Shown: positions 38,656 through 48,041, numbered from the stretch's first letter. The stretch is DNA of 64,000 nucleotides from Metabacillus niabensis (GCF_020524345.1 NZ_JAIVLH010000002.1:360960-424959); one strand, 5' to 3'. The notes: a model not told the origin generated them from the letters alone. Made by a program: numbers and translations.

Positions 38656-39510
38656 TTATATAGATTTGTTTTCAGATCCGGATAATCGGATATAATATTT
38701 GACTAACTCTGTTCCCGCAGTAACTGTATGGTGGATTACATCAAAGTAACTCAGTTCCGGTTGCTCTCTTAAGTCATTTATTATTTGTTGTATCTGAGCA
38801 TTCATAAAGTCTGAACCAACATTTATTTTATTGATCCCAAGCTCAATAGATTTTCTTATATTTTCTTCTCCACACCCTGAGCCTCCGTGGAGTACGAGCG
38901 GAATATTTGTTGCCTTTTTTATCTTTTCGACAATATTAAATCGAAATTCAGGTACATAGCCGTCAGGATAATTTCCATGACTTGAGCCAAAAGAGATGGC
39001 TAAAGCATCTACCCCAGTTTTTAATGCAAACTCAATTGCAGTATCAGGATTGGTATACATCTCGTCATCTGTCATATGGTCACTGGATATAGAGCCAATG
39101 CTTCCTACTTCCCCTTCTACACTGGCATCATAGGTTTGGGCGAATTCGACTATATTTCGGGTAATGTCAATGTTTTTCTCAATAGGATAGTTGGAAGCAT
39201 CTATCATGACACTGGAAAATCCATCTTTTAAGCATCTTTTGACAAAGCCAATATCCTGGCCGTGATCTAAGTTTATTGCTACCTCCACACTTGCTGCATT
39301 TGCCATCTCAATGATTGGCTGTGTCAGAAGTTTGCTGCCTAAGTGGACCATCAGATGATCTTGAAGTAAATCAATGATAATCGGTGCCCTTAATTCCTGA
39401 GCTGCATCGATCACAGCTTTAGCCGTATCTAAGTTAAAACAGTTAATCGCCATAACCGCATATTTACCGGTATTTGCACGGTCAAGCATGCCTTTCATTG
39501 ATACATACAT
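38656..39510 (-). CDS. Class II (zinc) ketose-phosphate aldolase, copy 1
   Basis: About 284 residues of the same family as its downstream neighbour but divergent. Zinc and phosphate motifs are AINLDHGQD, SSHGNYP, LVLHGGSGC and KINVGSDF. The ATG at 39510 follows GGAAG by eight bases and is preferred over a TTG at 39525 without a ribosome site. Two different class II aldolases in one PTS operon are unusual. They may act on different phosphorylated ketoses or form a heteromer. Confidence 0.87.
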   Translation of the reverse strand: MYVSMKGMLDRANTGKYAVMAINCFNLDTAKAVIDAAQELRAPIIIDLLQDHLMVHLGSKLLTQPIIEMANAASVEVAINLDHGQDIGFVKRCLKDGFSSVMIDASNYPIEKNIDITRNIVEFAQTYDASVEGEVGSIGSISSDHMTDDEMYTNPDTAIEFALKTGVDALAISFGSSHGNYPDGYVPEFRFNIVEKIKKATNIPLVLHGGSGCGEENIRKSIELGINKINVGSDFMNAQIQQIINDLREQPELSYFDVIHHTVTAGTELVKYYIRLSGSENKSI

Positions 39511-39529
39511 ATATATCGCTTCCAATCTA

Positions 39530-40618
39530 TTAAATTGTTATTTTTATATCAGAAAGATCCATTTCTTCTTCCTCTGTCGTATCCTCAGCCAATTCATTTG
39601 CAGGTTCTTTCTTCCATAGAAACAGCATGACACCGGTAATGACTGAACCAATCAGTAATGCTAATAGGAACAGGAATGGGTGGGTCATTGCCGGAACAAT
39701 AAACAATCCACCAGATGGAACGGGTGATCCCACACCCCACATCATCGAGAATCCGCCACCAATTGCAGCACCAGTAGTACAAGAAACAACAACTCTTACG
39801 ATATCCACAGCAGCAATAGGAATGACACCTTCTGTAATCATACAAACTCCCATCGGAAAAGCGATTTTAATATTGTCTTCTTCCGATTTGGTGTAACGCT
39901 TTTTCCGTAGAGCTTTTGATAAAACCCAGGAAATTGCTACACCAAACGGAGGTACCATAGAAGCCAGTATTTTCACTGCTTCAGGTTCATAAATTCCCTC
40001 TAGTAAAAGGCCATCTGCAAACAATGAAGCCACTTTATTGACGGGTCCACCAAAATCAAATGCTGCCATTCCACCTAAAATAGCTCCAAAAACGAATCTC
40101 ATCGACCCTTGCATACTTGTTAAAAAAGAAGTTAATCCATCTGTTGCCCATACAATTGGAACTCCAAGGATAAAGAACATCAGTAATCCGATCACGACGC
40201 TGGAAATCAGCGGAATAATCATCATTGGCATTAAGCCCTCTGCCCATTTCGGTACCTTTAAATGATTCTTAAGGAATAAAACGAAGTAACCTACGATGAA
40301 TCCACCTAACATACCACCTAAGAATCCGGCTCCAATTGCATTTGCAATAAGCCCCATTAAAAGCCCCGGAGCGATACCCGGCCGATCAGCTATCGAGTAG
40401 GCAATCGCACCTGCAATAACAGGAGCAAGCAGTCCCATTCCAAGTACACCTAAAGAGACAAGTGCTGATGGAATTGAATAAGCTTCCTGATAATTTTCAA
40501 TAACCGTTCCACCAGTTAGATTTCCAATCGCAATTAATAGTCCTGATGCAACAACAAGCGGTAACATAAAGGATATAGCGGTTAAAGCATGCTTCTTAAT
40601 TTGAAGTTTTTTTAACAT
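39530..40618 (-). CDS. PTS fructose-type transporter, subunit IIC
   Basis: 362 residues with eight or more membrane segments. The fructose-family motifs GGMLGGFIVGYF (substrate channel) and AAFDFGGPVNKVA are present. It ends in a charged, acidic tail. It is the membrane channel that passes the sugar to IIB for phosphorylation. IIA, IIB and IIC are encoded as separate genes in order A-B-C, unlike the usual fused FruA. Confidence 0.92.
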   Translation of the reverse strand: MLKKLQIKKHALTAISFMLPLVVASGLLIAIGNLTGGTVIENYQEAYSIPSALVSLGVLGMGLLAPVIAGAIAYSIADRPGIAPGLLMGLIANAIGAGFLGGMLGGFIVGYFVLFLKNHLKVPKWAEGLMPMMIIPLISSVVIGLLMFFILGVPIVWATDGLTSFLTSMQGSMRFVFGAILGGMAAFDFGGPVNKVASLFADGLLLEGIYEPEAVKILASMVPPFGVAISWVLSKALRKKRYTKSEEDNIKIAFPMGVCMITEGVIPIAAVDIVRVVVSCTTGAAIGGGFSMMWGVGSPVPSGGLFIVPAMTHPFLFLLALLIGSVITGVMLFLWKKEPANELAEDTTEEEEMDLSDIKITI

Positions 40619-40632
40619 ATAACAGACCTCCC

Positions 40633-40950
40633 TTATTGTTGTGTGTTCAGTTCAGCCTCAATCTTTTTGTATAATTGCTTCGGTGCCTTGATCGCAATAT
40701 TTGTTGAGATTTCAATAATTTTCTTTCCTTTAAAACGTTCCTTCCCGCTAACTTTAATATCAGCAGCAATAATGACCAAGTCTGCTGCCGCAATTTCCTC
40801 TTTTGTTAACTCGTCTTCGATGCCAATCGTTCCCTGTGTTTCGATCCGAACTTTATGTCCGAATTCATGCCCTGCTTTAATTAGTTTTTCTTTCGCGATA
40901 TACGTATGAGCAATACCAGATGTACAAGCAGAGATTCCAACAATATTCAT
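40633..40950 (-). CDS. PTS fructose-type transporter, subunit IIB
   Basis: 105 residues. The phosphorylated cysteine is Cys9 in GISACTSGIAHTYIAKE, the standard fructose-IIB site. It accepts phosphate from IIA and gives it to the incoming sugar on IIC, most often at carbon 1. It lies between IIA and IIC with 10 to 15 bp spacing. Confidence 0.93.
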   Translation of the reverse strand: MNIVGISACTSGIAHTYIAKEKLIKAGHEFGHKVRIETQGTIGIEDELTKEEIAAADLVIIAADIKVSGKERFKGKKIIEISTNIAIKAPKQLYKKIEAELNTQQ

Positions 40951-40961
40951 AACAATTCCCC

Positions 40962-41438
40962 CTAATTATGTTTAGATAATAGATGTAAAAACTCTTTTTT
41001 GGTTTTTAATGTTTGAAACTGTTCGATGGTCTCTTCGTCTGATAATAAGACGGCCACTTTCTGAAGCAGCTTAATATGTGTTGTCGTTTTATCAGCATTT
41101 TTCACCGCGAATAAGATGATAATATTGATGGGATTCCCATCCATAGACTCCCATTCCACAGGCTCCTTTGTTCTTCCAATGGCAATAGAGGTCTTCAATA
41201 CATAATCTGATTTGCCATGAGGAATGGCGATTCCTTTTTCTAAACCTGTAACTCCCTCATTTTCACGATACATCACATCCTGAATAAACCCTTCTTCATC
41301 ATTAATGCAACCGTTTACAAATAAGAGGTTTGTTAGTTCCTCGATAACTTCAATCTTCGATGTTGCTTGTAAATCTAATTGAATGAGATCTTCTGATACA
41401 ACTCTACTAAAATCTAATTCTTCCATCTTTATTTCCAA
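40962..41438 (-). CDS. PTS fructose-type transporter, subunit IIA
   Basis: 158 residues of the fructose/mannitol IIA family. The phosphohistidine lies in GIAIPHGKSDYV (about residue 74). The likely start is TTG 41438, eight bases after GGAGG; an in-frame ATG lies four codons later. It takes phosphate from HPr and passes it to IIB. It follows the PRD regulator gene, whose own IIA domain is absent, so this subunit may also phosphorylate that regulator. Confidence 0.92.
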   Translation of the reverse strand: MEIKMEELDFSRVVSEDLIQLDLQATSKIEVIEELTNLLFVNGCINDEEGFIQDVMYRENEGVTGLEKGIAIPHGKSDYVLKTSIAIGRTKEPVEWESMDGNPINIIILFAVKNADKTTTHIKLLQKVAVLLSDEETIEQFQTLKTKKEFLHLLSKHN

Positions 41439-41462
41439 TCTAAGAGCCTCCTTTTCTACTGA

Positions 41463-42968
41463 TTAGGTTTGGGATAAAATCACTTGTTGCTTGTAATAAT
41501 TTTTTATAAATTCATCGATCTTGTACTTATCCTCATCATTTAATATAGGACTGACAAGAATCGTTGGTTTATCGATAATGCTATGAGTTTTGACTGTGGA
41601 AATCACGAGTTCAACATCGTCATAATCACTTTGTTTAATCCGCTGTTGAGCGATAATCTTTTTCACAAGGATATTCGGAAAGCTTTTCTTGATTTTCCCG
41701 CTTAACAAATGTGAAGTACCAATACCACTTGTACACTCTATAAGGATTGGGATCTTATTGGCAAATCGTTCATCATAGGAAATTTGAAAATAAAGTGTGA
41801 TATAGCCAATTTCTTCGTCTGTCAATTCTTTATCATAGATTTCATCTTTTGTTAATTCTTCAGTACTGTGTTTGACTAAGTTGAATATATTTGAAAAATT
41901 CGTTTTAATAGACTTTAAGATTGGGTTAATAATGTAAATGTGATGATCCAGACGGTATACCATACTGTGAAGATGCAGGGTCAAACGCTCTATTAAATCG
42001 TCATCCTCTATAAACTGATAGCCACTGTTTTCACTCACTTTTAAAATTAACTGCTGTGCCAATCTCTCAACATTTTTATTAAGGATCTTTTCAGTGTCAT
42101 GATTTAATAAAAAACGGGAATTAAGTTTATAGGCTTTTAAAATATAGTAAAGATGATAAATTTCGGATTTTCTTAACTTAATGGAATAAGATGATTCAAG
42201 CTTTGCAACCAAATTCATCGTCATTTCATAGATAGATGATGGTTGATCCATTTCTTCATAAATCTTCTCTTTTTTCATTACAGGTTGAACATTATTCGTA
42301 TGTTTTTCAATAATGGAAAGCAGTGAACAAAATAAAGTTAAATAGTATGGCTGATCTAATACCAAGTCATGATCCAATTGCATTTCGTGTAGAAGCTCTT
42401 TGATTTTTCTCAGGCTTTTGTTTATAACCTTTATATTTCGAATCGAATCAGGAATATCATATTGATTAAACGGATCTCCCGATTGTTTCAAATAACTTTC
42501 TATAATAACAGACATAATCCGATAGGTTGAAAGTTGATTTCCTTTCAAACATGTTCCGTCATTTTTTCTCGATAAACGCAAACCATAAGGCTTTATTTTG
42601 TTTTCAATATGCTTAAAATCATTCATGATGGAGCTCTGACTAACAAAGTAACGTTCTGATATTTTCTGGATGGATGTTTTACATGGTGTAATGGAAAGGA
42701 GAAATAGTAATAAATTTAGACGTCTTTCCTCGGGATGTTCAATTTGATCTTCTTCATTCCACTTACTTTCCTTAACCTCTTCAAGGCAGTATCCTGACTT
42801 CTCTTTTTTTCTTATTTTATACTGGGGAGAAGCCAATTCTAATAACTCTTGCATATCCCGGTAAATCGTTTTAGCTGATACAGAAAGCTCTGCAGCCAAT
42901 TCAGAGGCTGTTACATATCGACTCTCCTTTCTCAGAATTTCAATGATTTTCCACTTACGTTCATTCAA
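41463..42968 (-). CDS. PRD-type transcriptional activator (MtlR/BglG-like) with C-terminal EIIB
   Basis: 501 residues. The N-terminal HTH (about 1-60: KWKIIEILRKESRYVTASELAAELSVSAKTIYRDM) is followed by an Mga-type HTH. Two PRD-like segments (about 180-390) carry histidines such as LTLHLHSMVYRLDHH. A C-terminal EIIB-like domain (PILIECTSGIGTSHLLSGKI) holds a conserved cysteine. The C-terminal IIA domain found in full MtlR-type activators is missing. Phosphorylation by HPr and PTS proteins should tune its activity. It heads the PTS/aldolase operon and probably activates it when the sugar is transported. Confidence 0.88.
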   Translation of the reverse strand: MNERKWKIIEILRKESRYVTASELAAELSVSAKTIYRDMQELLELASPQYKIRKKEKSGYCLEEVKESKWNEEDQIEHPEERRLNLLLFLLSITPCKTSIQKISERYFVSQSSIMNDFKHIENKIKPYGLRLSRKNDGTCLKGNQLSTYRIMSVIIESYLKQSGDPFNQYDIPDSIRNIKVINKSLRKIKELLHEMQLDHDLVLDQPYYLTLFCSLLSIIEKHTNNVQPVMKKEKIYEEMDQPSSIYEMTMNLVAKLESSYSIKLRKSEIYHLYYILKAYKLNSRFLLNHDTEKILNKNVERLAQQLILKVSENSGYQFIEDDDLIERLTLHLHSMVYRLDHHIYIINPILKSIKTNFSNIFNLVKHSTEELTKDEIYDKELTDEEIGYITLYFQISYDERFANKIPILIECTSGIGTSHLLSGKIKKSFPNILVKKIIAQQRIKQSDYDDVELVISTVKTHSIIDKPTILVSPILNDEDKYKIDEFIKNYYKQQVILSQT

Positions 42969-43318
42969 GAAATTCTCACCTCATTTCGTCCTTGCTATGA
43001 TCTTATCTTATCAACGTGTAAACGCATACACAATTACAAAATTGGTTTGGGATTTGTGTCCGTATTGGTGTGAGGGAGTGAATCATTTTTATAACATTAT
43101 TTTTATTTAAGTGTCTTCCCTTTGATTTTATGGGAATTTATAATATATTTTAGAGTACAAAATTGGACAAACATGGATATGGTACAAATCGCTAGAGAAC
43201 AGGAACGAACTGGAGTAGGCATTAAAGCGAAGGTGTTGATCAGGTTGAGTGTCCAAAATGTAAAGCATGTGTTTGAAATGTATCATCTGCGGACGAGAAA
43301 GGGTGGGAATGAAGTATA
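42969..43318. other. Divergent intergenic region
   Basis: 350 bp between the PRD activator and the AraC gene. It holds the cre box at 43018-43031. A 65-codon frame at 43122-43319 has no ribosome site and no recognisable features. Nothing more can be supported. Confidence 0.45.
43018..43031. promoter_or_regulatory. cre box of the PTS/aldolase operon
   Basis: TGTAAACGCATACA matches 13 of 14 positions of the cre consensus. It lies 50 bp upstream of the PRD activator start, implying CcpA control of the whole operon. Confidence 0.7.
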
Positions 43319-44149
43319 ATGCAGAACAATACGGCTTTTTGGAAGAATTACTTAGCAAATGCACAGTTCGAATTATCGATTGCAGACAAAACAAAGGTAC
43401 CTCTAACATGGAATGAAATCAATTACGAACCGGACTTTAATAAAATCTATTTTATATTGGATGGAGAGGGATTTTTAGAAATCAATGGCCAGAGGTATCT
43501 TCCACAGCCTGGAGAGTTATATCTGCTGCCTGCTGAAACGAAACAATCCTATGGTGTAGTAAATGAAAACACCTTTTTAAAATATTGGTGTCACTTTACT
43601 GCAAAGCTAGGTGATTTGCACCTATTTCATATTCTAAAGGCACCTGTATGTATTAAATCTGCCAACAAACAAGAATTACAAACTATTTTTAAACAGCTTA
43701 TTTATCATTCAAGACAGGATTCCCTTTCAAGTGAATTTCGAGTGCATGCTTTACTATTACAATTGATTGCCAACATTCTAGAACATTATGAAATAGATCG
43801 ATTACCAATTAACGATAATCCTTCATTCAAAAAAATGAATATTGTCCTAAATTATATTGAAACGAATTTGGATGGAAATATCACAATTGAACAATTAGCT
43901 CAAATTGCAAATTTCCACCCAAACTATTTCATCAAAGTATTTAAAGAGTTTACTAGCTATTCACCCATCCAATATATCAATCGTCGCCGAATGGAGAAGG
44001 CGAAGCATTTATTAACAACGACTGATTCCACCGTTTCTAACATTGCTGACACATTAGGTATGGAGGTTGCCTATTTTTCTAGGCTGTTTCGAGAACATAC
44101 CGGTTTTACCGCCACTGCCTATCGTGAAATGGTGACCAATGTCTTCTAA
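43319..44149 (+). CDS. AraC-family regulator with cupin sensor
   Basis: 276 residues. The N-terminal cupin-like arm (about 15-140: NKIYFILDGEGFLEINGQRYLPQPGELYLLPA) binds a sugar-type effector. The C-terminal AraC domain (about 175-275) contains ITIEQLAQIANFHPNYFIKVFKEF and VSNIADTLGMEVAYFSRLFREHTG. It converges on the PhyH-HEAT gene with only 11 bp between stop codons. The architecture is that of regulators of carbohydrate genes, but no sugar gene on its own strand is adjacent. Confidence 0.88.
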   Translation: MQNNTAFWKNYLANAQFELSIADKTKVPLTWNEINYEPDFNKIYFILDGEGFLEINGQRYLPQPGELYLLPAETKQSYGVVNENTFLKYWCHFTAKLGDLHLFHILKAPVCIKSANKQELQTIFKQLIYHSRQDSLSSEFRVHALLLQLIANILEHYEIDRLPINDNPSFKKMNIVLNYIETNLDGNITIEQLAQIANFHPNYFIKVFKEFTSYSPIQYINRRRMEKAKHLLTTTDSTVSNIADTLGMEVAYFSRLFREHTGFTATAYREMVTNVF

Positions 44150-44160
44150 CATTGTTCGGC

Positions 44161-45567
44161 TTAAGGGTAAAATGTATTAACCTTGGTTGTTGTTGGGCAC
44201 CAACGGCTATTAAATAAAAATTTAATTAGCACATCTTTAGCTTGTTCTGTATTGATATAACGTAATGCTTCTGCTGCATGGGCACGAACATAACGGTTCT
44301 CATCATTCAATGCAATCTCCAGCTGAGGGACGGCCTTTTCTGCCGAAGTTCCAAGACGTGATAAGGATAGACCTGCCATAAATCTAACTTGGACATCCTC
44401 ATCCTTTAAGCAATGGCAAAGCCCCTCGACTACATCATCTGTTGGTTGTTGAATCATCCCTAATGCTTCAACAACAGCACGGCGTACCTTTTCAGAAGGA
44501 TCTTTCAACAATTTAGTAAGAGCAGATACAGCTTCCCTTGCCTTTTCGCGCTGTTCTCCAAGTGCAAAAATAGTGTGGATGACTGTCTCAACTCGGCGGC
44601 TTTCTAAATTTTCCATTAATCTAGATATAACTTCTTTACTCGAAACAGATAAGCCATATGCAGCAAGACGAGATACCTTCACATCTTCACTTTGAATGGC
44701 ATCGAATAATTCCTCATGCTTCCCTCTTCTGGCTAGCTCATACGCTGCATTCAGAGCAATTGGTTCAAAGTGATCCTGCAATTCCATCGTTAACTCTTTA
44801 ATACTTGCTTCGTTGTTTGATTTTATATCAGTAATACTGCCAGTTTTTCCAGATAACCAGTTCCAAGTTTCCTCCCACATCACTTCATGATCTGCAAAAG
44901 GTGAATTCACTTTTTGTGGTTTTCTCCACGCAGCTTCAGTATTATTCCAGCTCGGTGCTTTAGGTGCTATTGTTCTCATAAACTCAAACTTTAGCATGTA
45001 ACGTGGCTGTCCTAACAAATTAGGTGTGGAGCGATGCCATATATCGTAATGAATGAGTGCAAATGTTCCTGCATTTCCACTTGCTAATGCTTCTGATTCC
45101 ATTTCATCCGCATCAAACACGCGGGATTCATAATTTTGCGTTCCGGGCATAATTCCAGTCGGCCCCAATTCTACTGGGGTATCTTGAGGGAAATACATAA
45201 TCATCGCCCACCAAGGATGATGGTTCCTCATTCTTTCATAGCCCCAATAGCTGTCCTTATGCCATCCGCCTGGAGTTGAAACCGCATTAAAATGTCCGTG
45301 TCGGTGGGCATGGAGCATATAATTCGGACCAAGTACACTTGTTAAGGCACCTGTTATAACAGGGTGCTCAAATACACGTTGTAATTCTGGAACACGAGGT
45401 AATAAATTGTTACCTGGATTTCCCTCTTCCTCATATACAAGATTTAAGCTTTCCATTAGCGTATGATGAAAGTCCTCAGAAAAATCGGTCGTAAGAATTA
45501 AGAAACCATCTGTAATAAACTTTCGCATTTGCTCATCATTTAATAATAACGGTGTATTCGCTTCCAT
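44161..45567 (-). CDS. PhyH-type Fe(II)/2-oxoglutarate dioxygenase fused to HEAT repeats
   Basis: 468 residues. The first 250 or so form a phytanoyl-CoA dioxygenase fold. The iron ligands His103 and Asp105 lie in GGWHKDSYWG, with His178 in HYDIWHRSTPN and a later Arg for 2-oxoglutarate. From about 265 to the end lie at least five HEAT repeats of about 31 residues, such as DPSEKVRRAVVEALGMI, DEDVQVRFMAGLSLSRLG and DENRYVRAHAAEALRYI. The catalytic site looks complete. The repeats probably dock a protein substrate or partner, so hydroxylation of a small molecule or a protein are both possible. Substrate unknown. Confidence 0.85.
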   Translation of the reverse strand: MEANTPLLLNDEQMRKFITDGFLILTTDFSEDFHHTLMESLNLVYEEEGNPGNNLLPRVPELQRVFEHPVITGALTSVLGPNYMLHAHRHGHFNAVSTPGGWHKDSYWGYERMRNHHPWWAMIMYFPQDTPVELGPTGIMPGTQNYESRVFDADEMESEALASGNAGTFALIHYDIWHRSTPNLLGQPRYMLKFEFMRTIAPKAPSWNNTEAAWRKPQKVNSPFADHEVMWEETWNWLSGKTGSITDIKSNNEASIKELTMELQDHFEPIALNAAYELARRGKHEELFDAIQSEDVKVSRLAAYGLSVSSKEVISRLMENLESRRVETVIHTIFALGEQREKAREAVSALTKLLKDPSEKVRRAVVEALGMIQQPTDDVVEGLCHCLKDEDVQVRFMAGLSLSRLGTSAEKAVPQLEIALNDENRYVRAHAAEALRYINTEQAKDVLIKFLFNSRWCPTTTKVNTFYP

Positions 45568-45895
45568 TTTTACTTATTACCTCCTCTTTTTATCTCCATT
45601 AAAGTATAAAATAGTAAACAATAAACCAACAGTCACAAAACTAAGTAGTATTTGCACAATATTAAGAATTTTATTCAGGTGTATTTTTTTGCTAACTATC
45701 TGAATAAAAAAGAGTAATAGTAGATGAATCAATTAAATGTTTTTTACCAAGCAGTTTAAGATTAGCAACATTTAATATCGTTCGATCTTTAAGTATGAAA
45801 GAATGTCCTTATGATAATGCAGTGGAAGAAGCTACGTTTTAATTCGATATAATTAGTGGTACAATTAGAATAAGAATCGTGAAGGGATGATGCAA
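45568..45895. other. Divergent intergenic region
   Basis: About 330 AT-rich bases. A consensus -10 TATAAT at 45848-45853 on the plus strand probably serves the TPR-like gene; its -35 is poor. Nothing else is recognisable. Confidence 0.45.
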
Positions 45896-47290
45896 ATGAA
45901 AAACGAACGTGTTATATCTATTGAAGATAGTAACCCAAATTTCTCATTCACCATTGATGGTCTCTACTTTTTCCAAGGATTTCAAGTGATAGAGGCTTAC
46001 AAGAATGAAGAATGTTATTATGCATTTTATTATAAAAATCAATTTCTTACCGGAAAAAAGACAACAAAAATCAAACGAAACTCAACACTTGCTAAAATTT
46101 TAACGCAAGGTGTATACATTCCTTCTCCTCACCCTCTGCTTGATTCCTTTACATCCAAGCATCCCTTGCAACAATTCCCAACATTAAACATAACTTGGAA
46201 AAAAATAAATAAAACCTACCCTAAAGCTGAAGCAGCATACATTTTAACCGCTTTTGATTGCTATATAAAAAAAGAAAAACTCCTTTCCATTGTGAAGGAT
46301 ATTTGTTTACAATTCCGTAGAGATGGAGATTTTCTTAACGCCTATCGCATCCTCCGACTAGTAGTAGAAAAATATCCTACTAATGAATGGGCTCACTCTT
46401 TAATTAGTCATCTTGATTATCATAAATACTCACTCCATTATCAATCTAATCCTGTAACACTTCTTAACTACGACCCTCTTTATGCCGAAAACCAGCTGTA
46501 TTCAAACAAAGAAAGTGCTCAATCCTTTCATCTACTTCAGAAAAAATTACGTTCAGAATCAAGAGAACAGGAATGTCTCTCCTTATATTTCGATCGATTA
46601 ACGAAAGAAACACACCACTTCAGTGAGCTTTTTCATGAATTTCTTGAATTATTATCTACCACTTATTCAGAACAAGAATCCTTCTCGATCCTACAGAGCC
46701 TTTACAAGGAAACCACCTCAACAGAAAACAAAGCAATGGTGCATATACAATTCCTTTCCATCTTATGGACATCAAAGCAGTACAAGGAAATTTTTACAGT
46801 ACTCGCACAACATCAAGAGCCGTTATCAAAAGCTCAAATCGATTTATTCCTAAAAGCCCTCCATCATCTTGGTCCATCTTATTCCATCCCTTTTGAACTG
46901 ATCAATACACGTAATCTAGTTCATGCAGTCAAGGAACAATTAGAACAGCTGATGCTCATCCTTATTCCAAGACTCTTTGAAAAAAATAATATTACCTATG
47001 TATATAAATGGCTAAAGCCTCTTCTCCATCTACCTTTAGCCTCTTTTCAGACCATTAAAATCATGTATCAAATTCAAGAAGAGCCTGACCAACAGTTCTA
47101 TATGGGACAATTATATTATCAGCTAGACCAGCTGCCACAAGCAGTCGAATGCTTTCTCTGGGACATCGAGATGAATCCCTCCAGCTCTAAACCTATAAAG
47201 TGGTTAATAAAGGTATATCGTGAACTCGGTATGCTAGAAGAATCCAAATCCTATCAACACTTATACAAACTTGTTCAAAAAAGCTCATAA
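45896..47290 (+). CDS. TPR-like helical-repeat protein
   Basis: About 464 residues. The first 90 are a beta-rich domain (YYFQGFQVIEAYKNEECYYAFYYKN) that I do not recognise. The rest is helical, with TPR-like units (GDFLNAYRILRLVVEKYPTNEWAHSLI, and near the end FYMGQLYYQLDQLPQAVECFLWDIEMNPSSSKP). There is no signal peptide or membrane segment. I choose the third nearby ATG (45896), correctly spaced after AAGGG. TPR proteins assemble complexes; the partner is unknown. Confidence 0.65.
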   Translation: MKNERVISIEDSNPNFSFTIDGLYFFQGFQVIEAYKNEECYYAFYYKNQFLTGKKTTKIKRNSTLAKILTQGVYIPSPHPLLDSFTSKHPLQQFPTLNITWKKINKTYPKAEAAYILTAFDCYIKKEKLLSIVKDICLQFRRDGDFLNAYRILRLVVEKYPTNEWAHSLISHLDYHKYSLHYQSNPVTLLNYDPLYAENQLYSNKESAQSFHLLQKKLRSESREQECLSLYFDRLTKETHHFSELFHEFLELLSTTYSEQESFSILQSLYKETTSTENKAMVHIQFLSILWTSKQYKEIFTVLAQHQEPLSKAQIDLFLKALHHLGPSYSIPFELINTRNLVHAVKEQLEQLMLILIPRLFEKNNITYVYKWLKPLLHLPLASFQTIKIMYQIQEEPDQQFYMGQLYYQLDQLPQAVECFLWDIEMNPSSSKPIKWLIKVYRELGMLEESKSYQHLYKLVQKSS

Positions 47291-47308
47291 AGTGAAACTT
47301 CAATCGAA

Positions 47309-47366
47309 AAACAGAGGGACGGTTCTTATGTTTCATTTTAGATACAAGAGAACTATCCCTCTGTTT
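47309..47366. repeat. Long hairpin with GGGACGGTTCT motif
   Basis: AAACAGAGGGA at 47309-47319 pairs exactly with TCCCTCTGTTT at 47356-47366. The inner bases GGTTCTTATGTTTC and GATACAAGAGAACT also largely pair. It ends the TPR-like gene. The same GGGACGGTTC motif, inverted as GAACCGTCCC, occurs near 16275, so this may be a dispersed hairpin repeat. Confidence 0.6.
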
Positions 47367-47464
47367 ATCAAGGGGGTTCTTATACAGTGCTTTACTCATA
47401 TCTAGTTCCCCGTTTCACTATTTGATTTGATTATAATCAGTTTTCTATGATAAAAAATAAAAAA

Positions 47465-47508
47465 ATCCCGAATAATGGACTTTTTTATACGTGTCCATTA
47501 TTCGGGAT
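47465..47508 (-). terminator. Terminator of the S1-domain gene
   Basis: A perfect 16-bp stem (ATCCCGAATAATGGAC with its complement) is followed on the minus strand by TTTTT-rich sequence. It is one of the strongest terminators in the window. Confidence 0.85.
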
Positions 47509-47591
47509 AAAGTTCAAAGCAAGGTTAACCATGCATTTTTTTTAAAAAAAGTTCTTTTATCTATATAATGAAGTATCAAAAAGAGCAACAG

Positions 47592-48041
47592 TTATCCGCG
47601 TCTTCCGCCTCTACCGCCCCGTTTTGATTCTGTACTACGTTTAAGAGTGGATAAATTCTCTTCACTACTTTTTAAAAAACGAGACATTTTATCTTCAAAA
47701 TTTTCCTTCGGTTTGAAATTGCTTTTTGAACGGAAGTCTTTAGATTTGCTATCAGTTCTTCCCTGACGTGGTGGGCGTTGGGAATAAGAAGAGGTTTGTC
47801 CTTCTGGTTTATCAATAGCTTTTTTGATAGATAAGGCCGTTTTTCCGTCTTTCTCACTAATTATTTTCACTTCAACTTGGTCGCCTACTTTTAGATGATC
47901 ATTAACATCTTTTACATAGCTATCCGCTACTTCACTGATATGCACAAGACCTGTTGAACCTCCGGGTAATTCTACGAAAGCTCCAAAATTAGTGATGCCT
48001 GTTACTTTACCTTGTACCTTGCTGCCTACTTCAATTGACAT
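47592..48041 (-). CDS. YabR-like S1 RNA-binding protein
   Basis: 149 residues. An S1 domain (about 1-75: VGSKVQGKVTGITNFGAFVELPG, GLVHISEVADSYVKDV, VKIISEKDGKTALSIKKA) is followed by a basic, low-complexity linker and the end KRGGRGGRRG. The whole layout matches Bacillus YabR, which is thought to bind RNA or ribosomes. yabR normally lies between divIC and spoIIE, and neither is here. This may therefore be a second copy or a relocated gene. It is monocistronic with a strong terminator. Confidence 0.85.
   Translation of the reverse strand: MSIEVGSKVQGKVTGITNFGAFVELPGGSTGLVHISEVADSYVKDVNDHLKVGDQVEVKIISEKDGKTALSIKKAIDKPEGQTSSYSQRPPRQGRTDSKSKDFRSKSNFKPKENFEDKMSRFLKSSEENLSTLKRSTESKRGGRGGRRG

Noticed and set aside
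43122..43319. 65-codon frame ahead of the AraC gene
   Set aside because: No ribosome site, no family resemblance; it probably belongs to the divergent promoter region.
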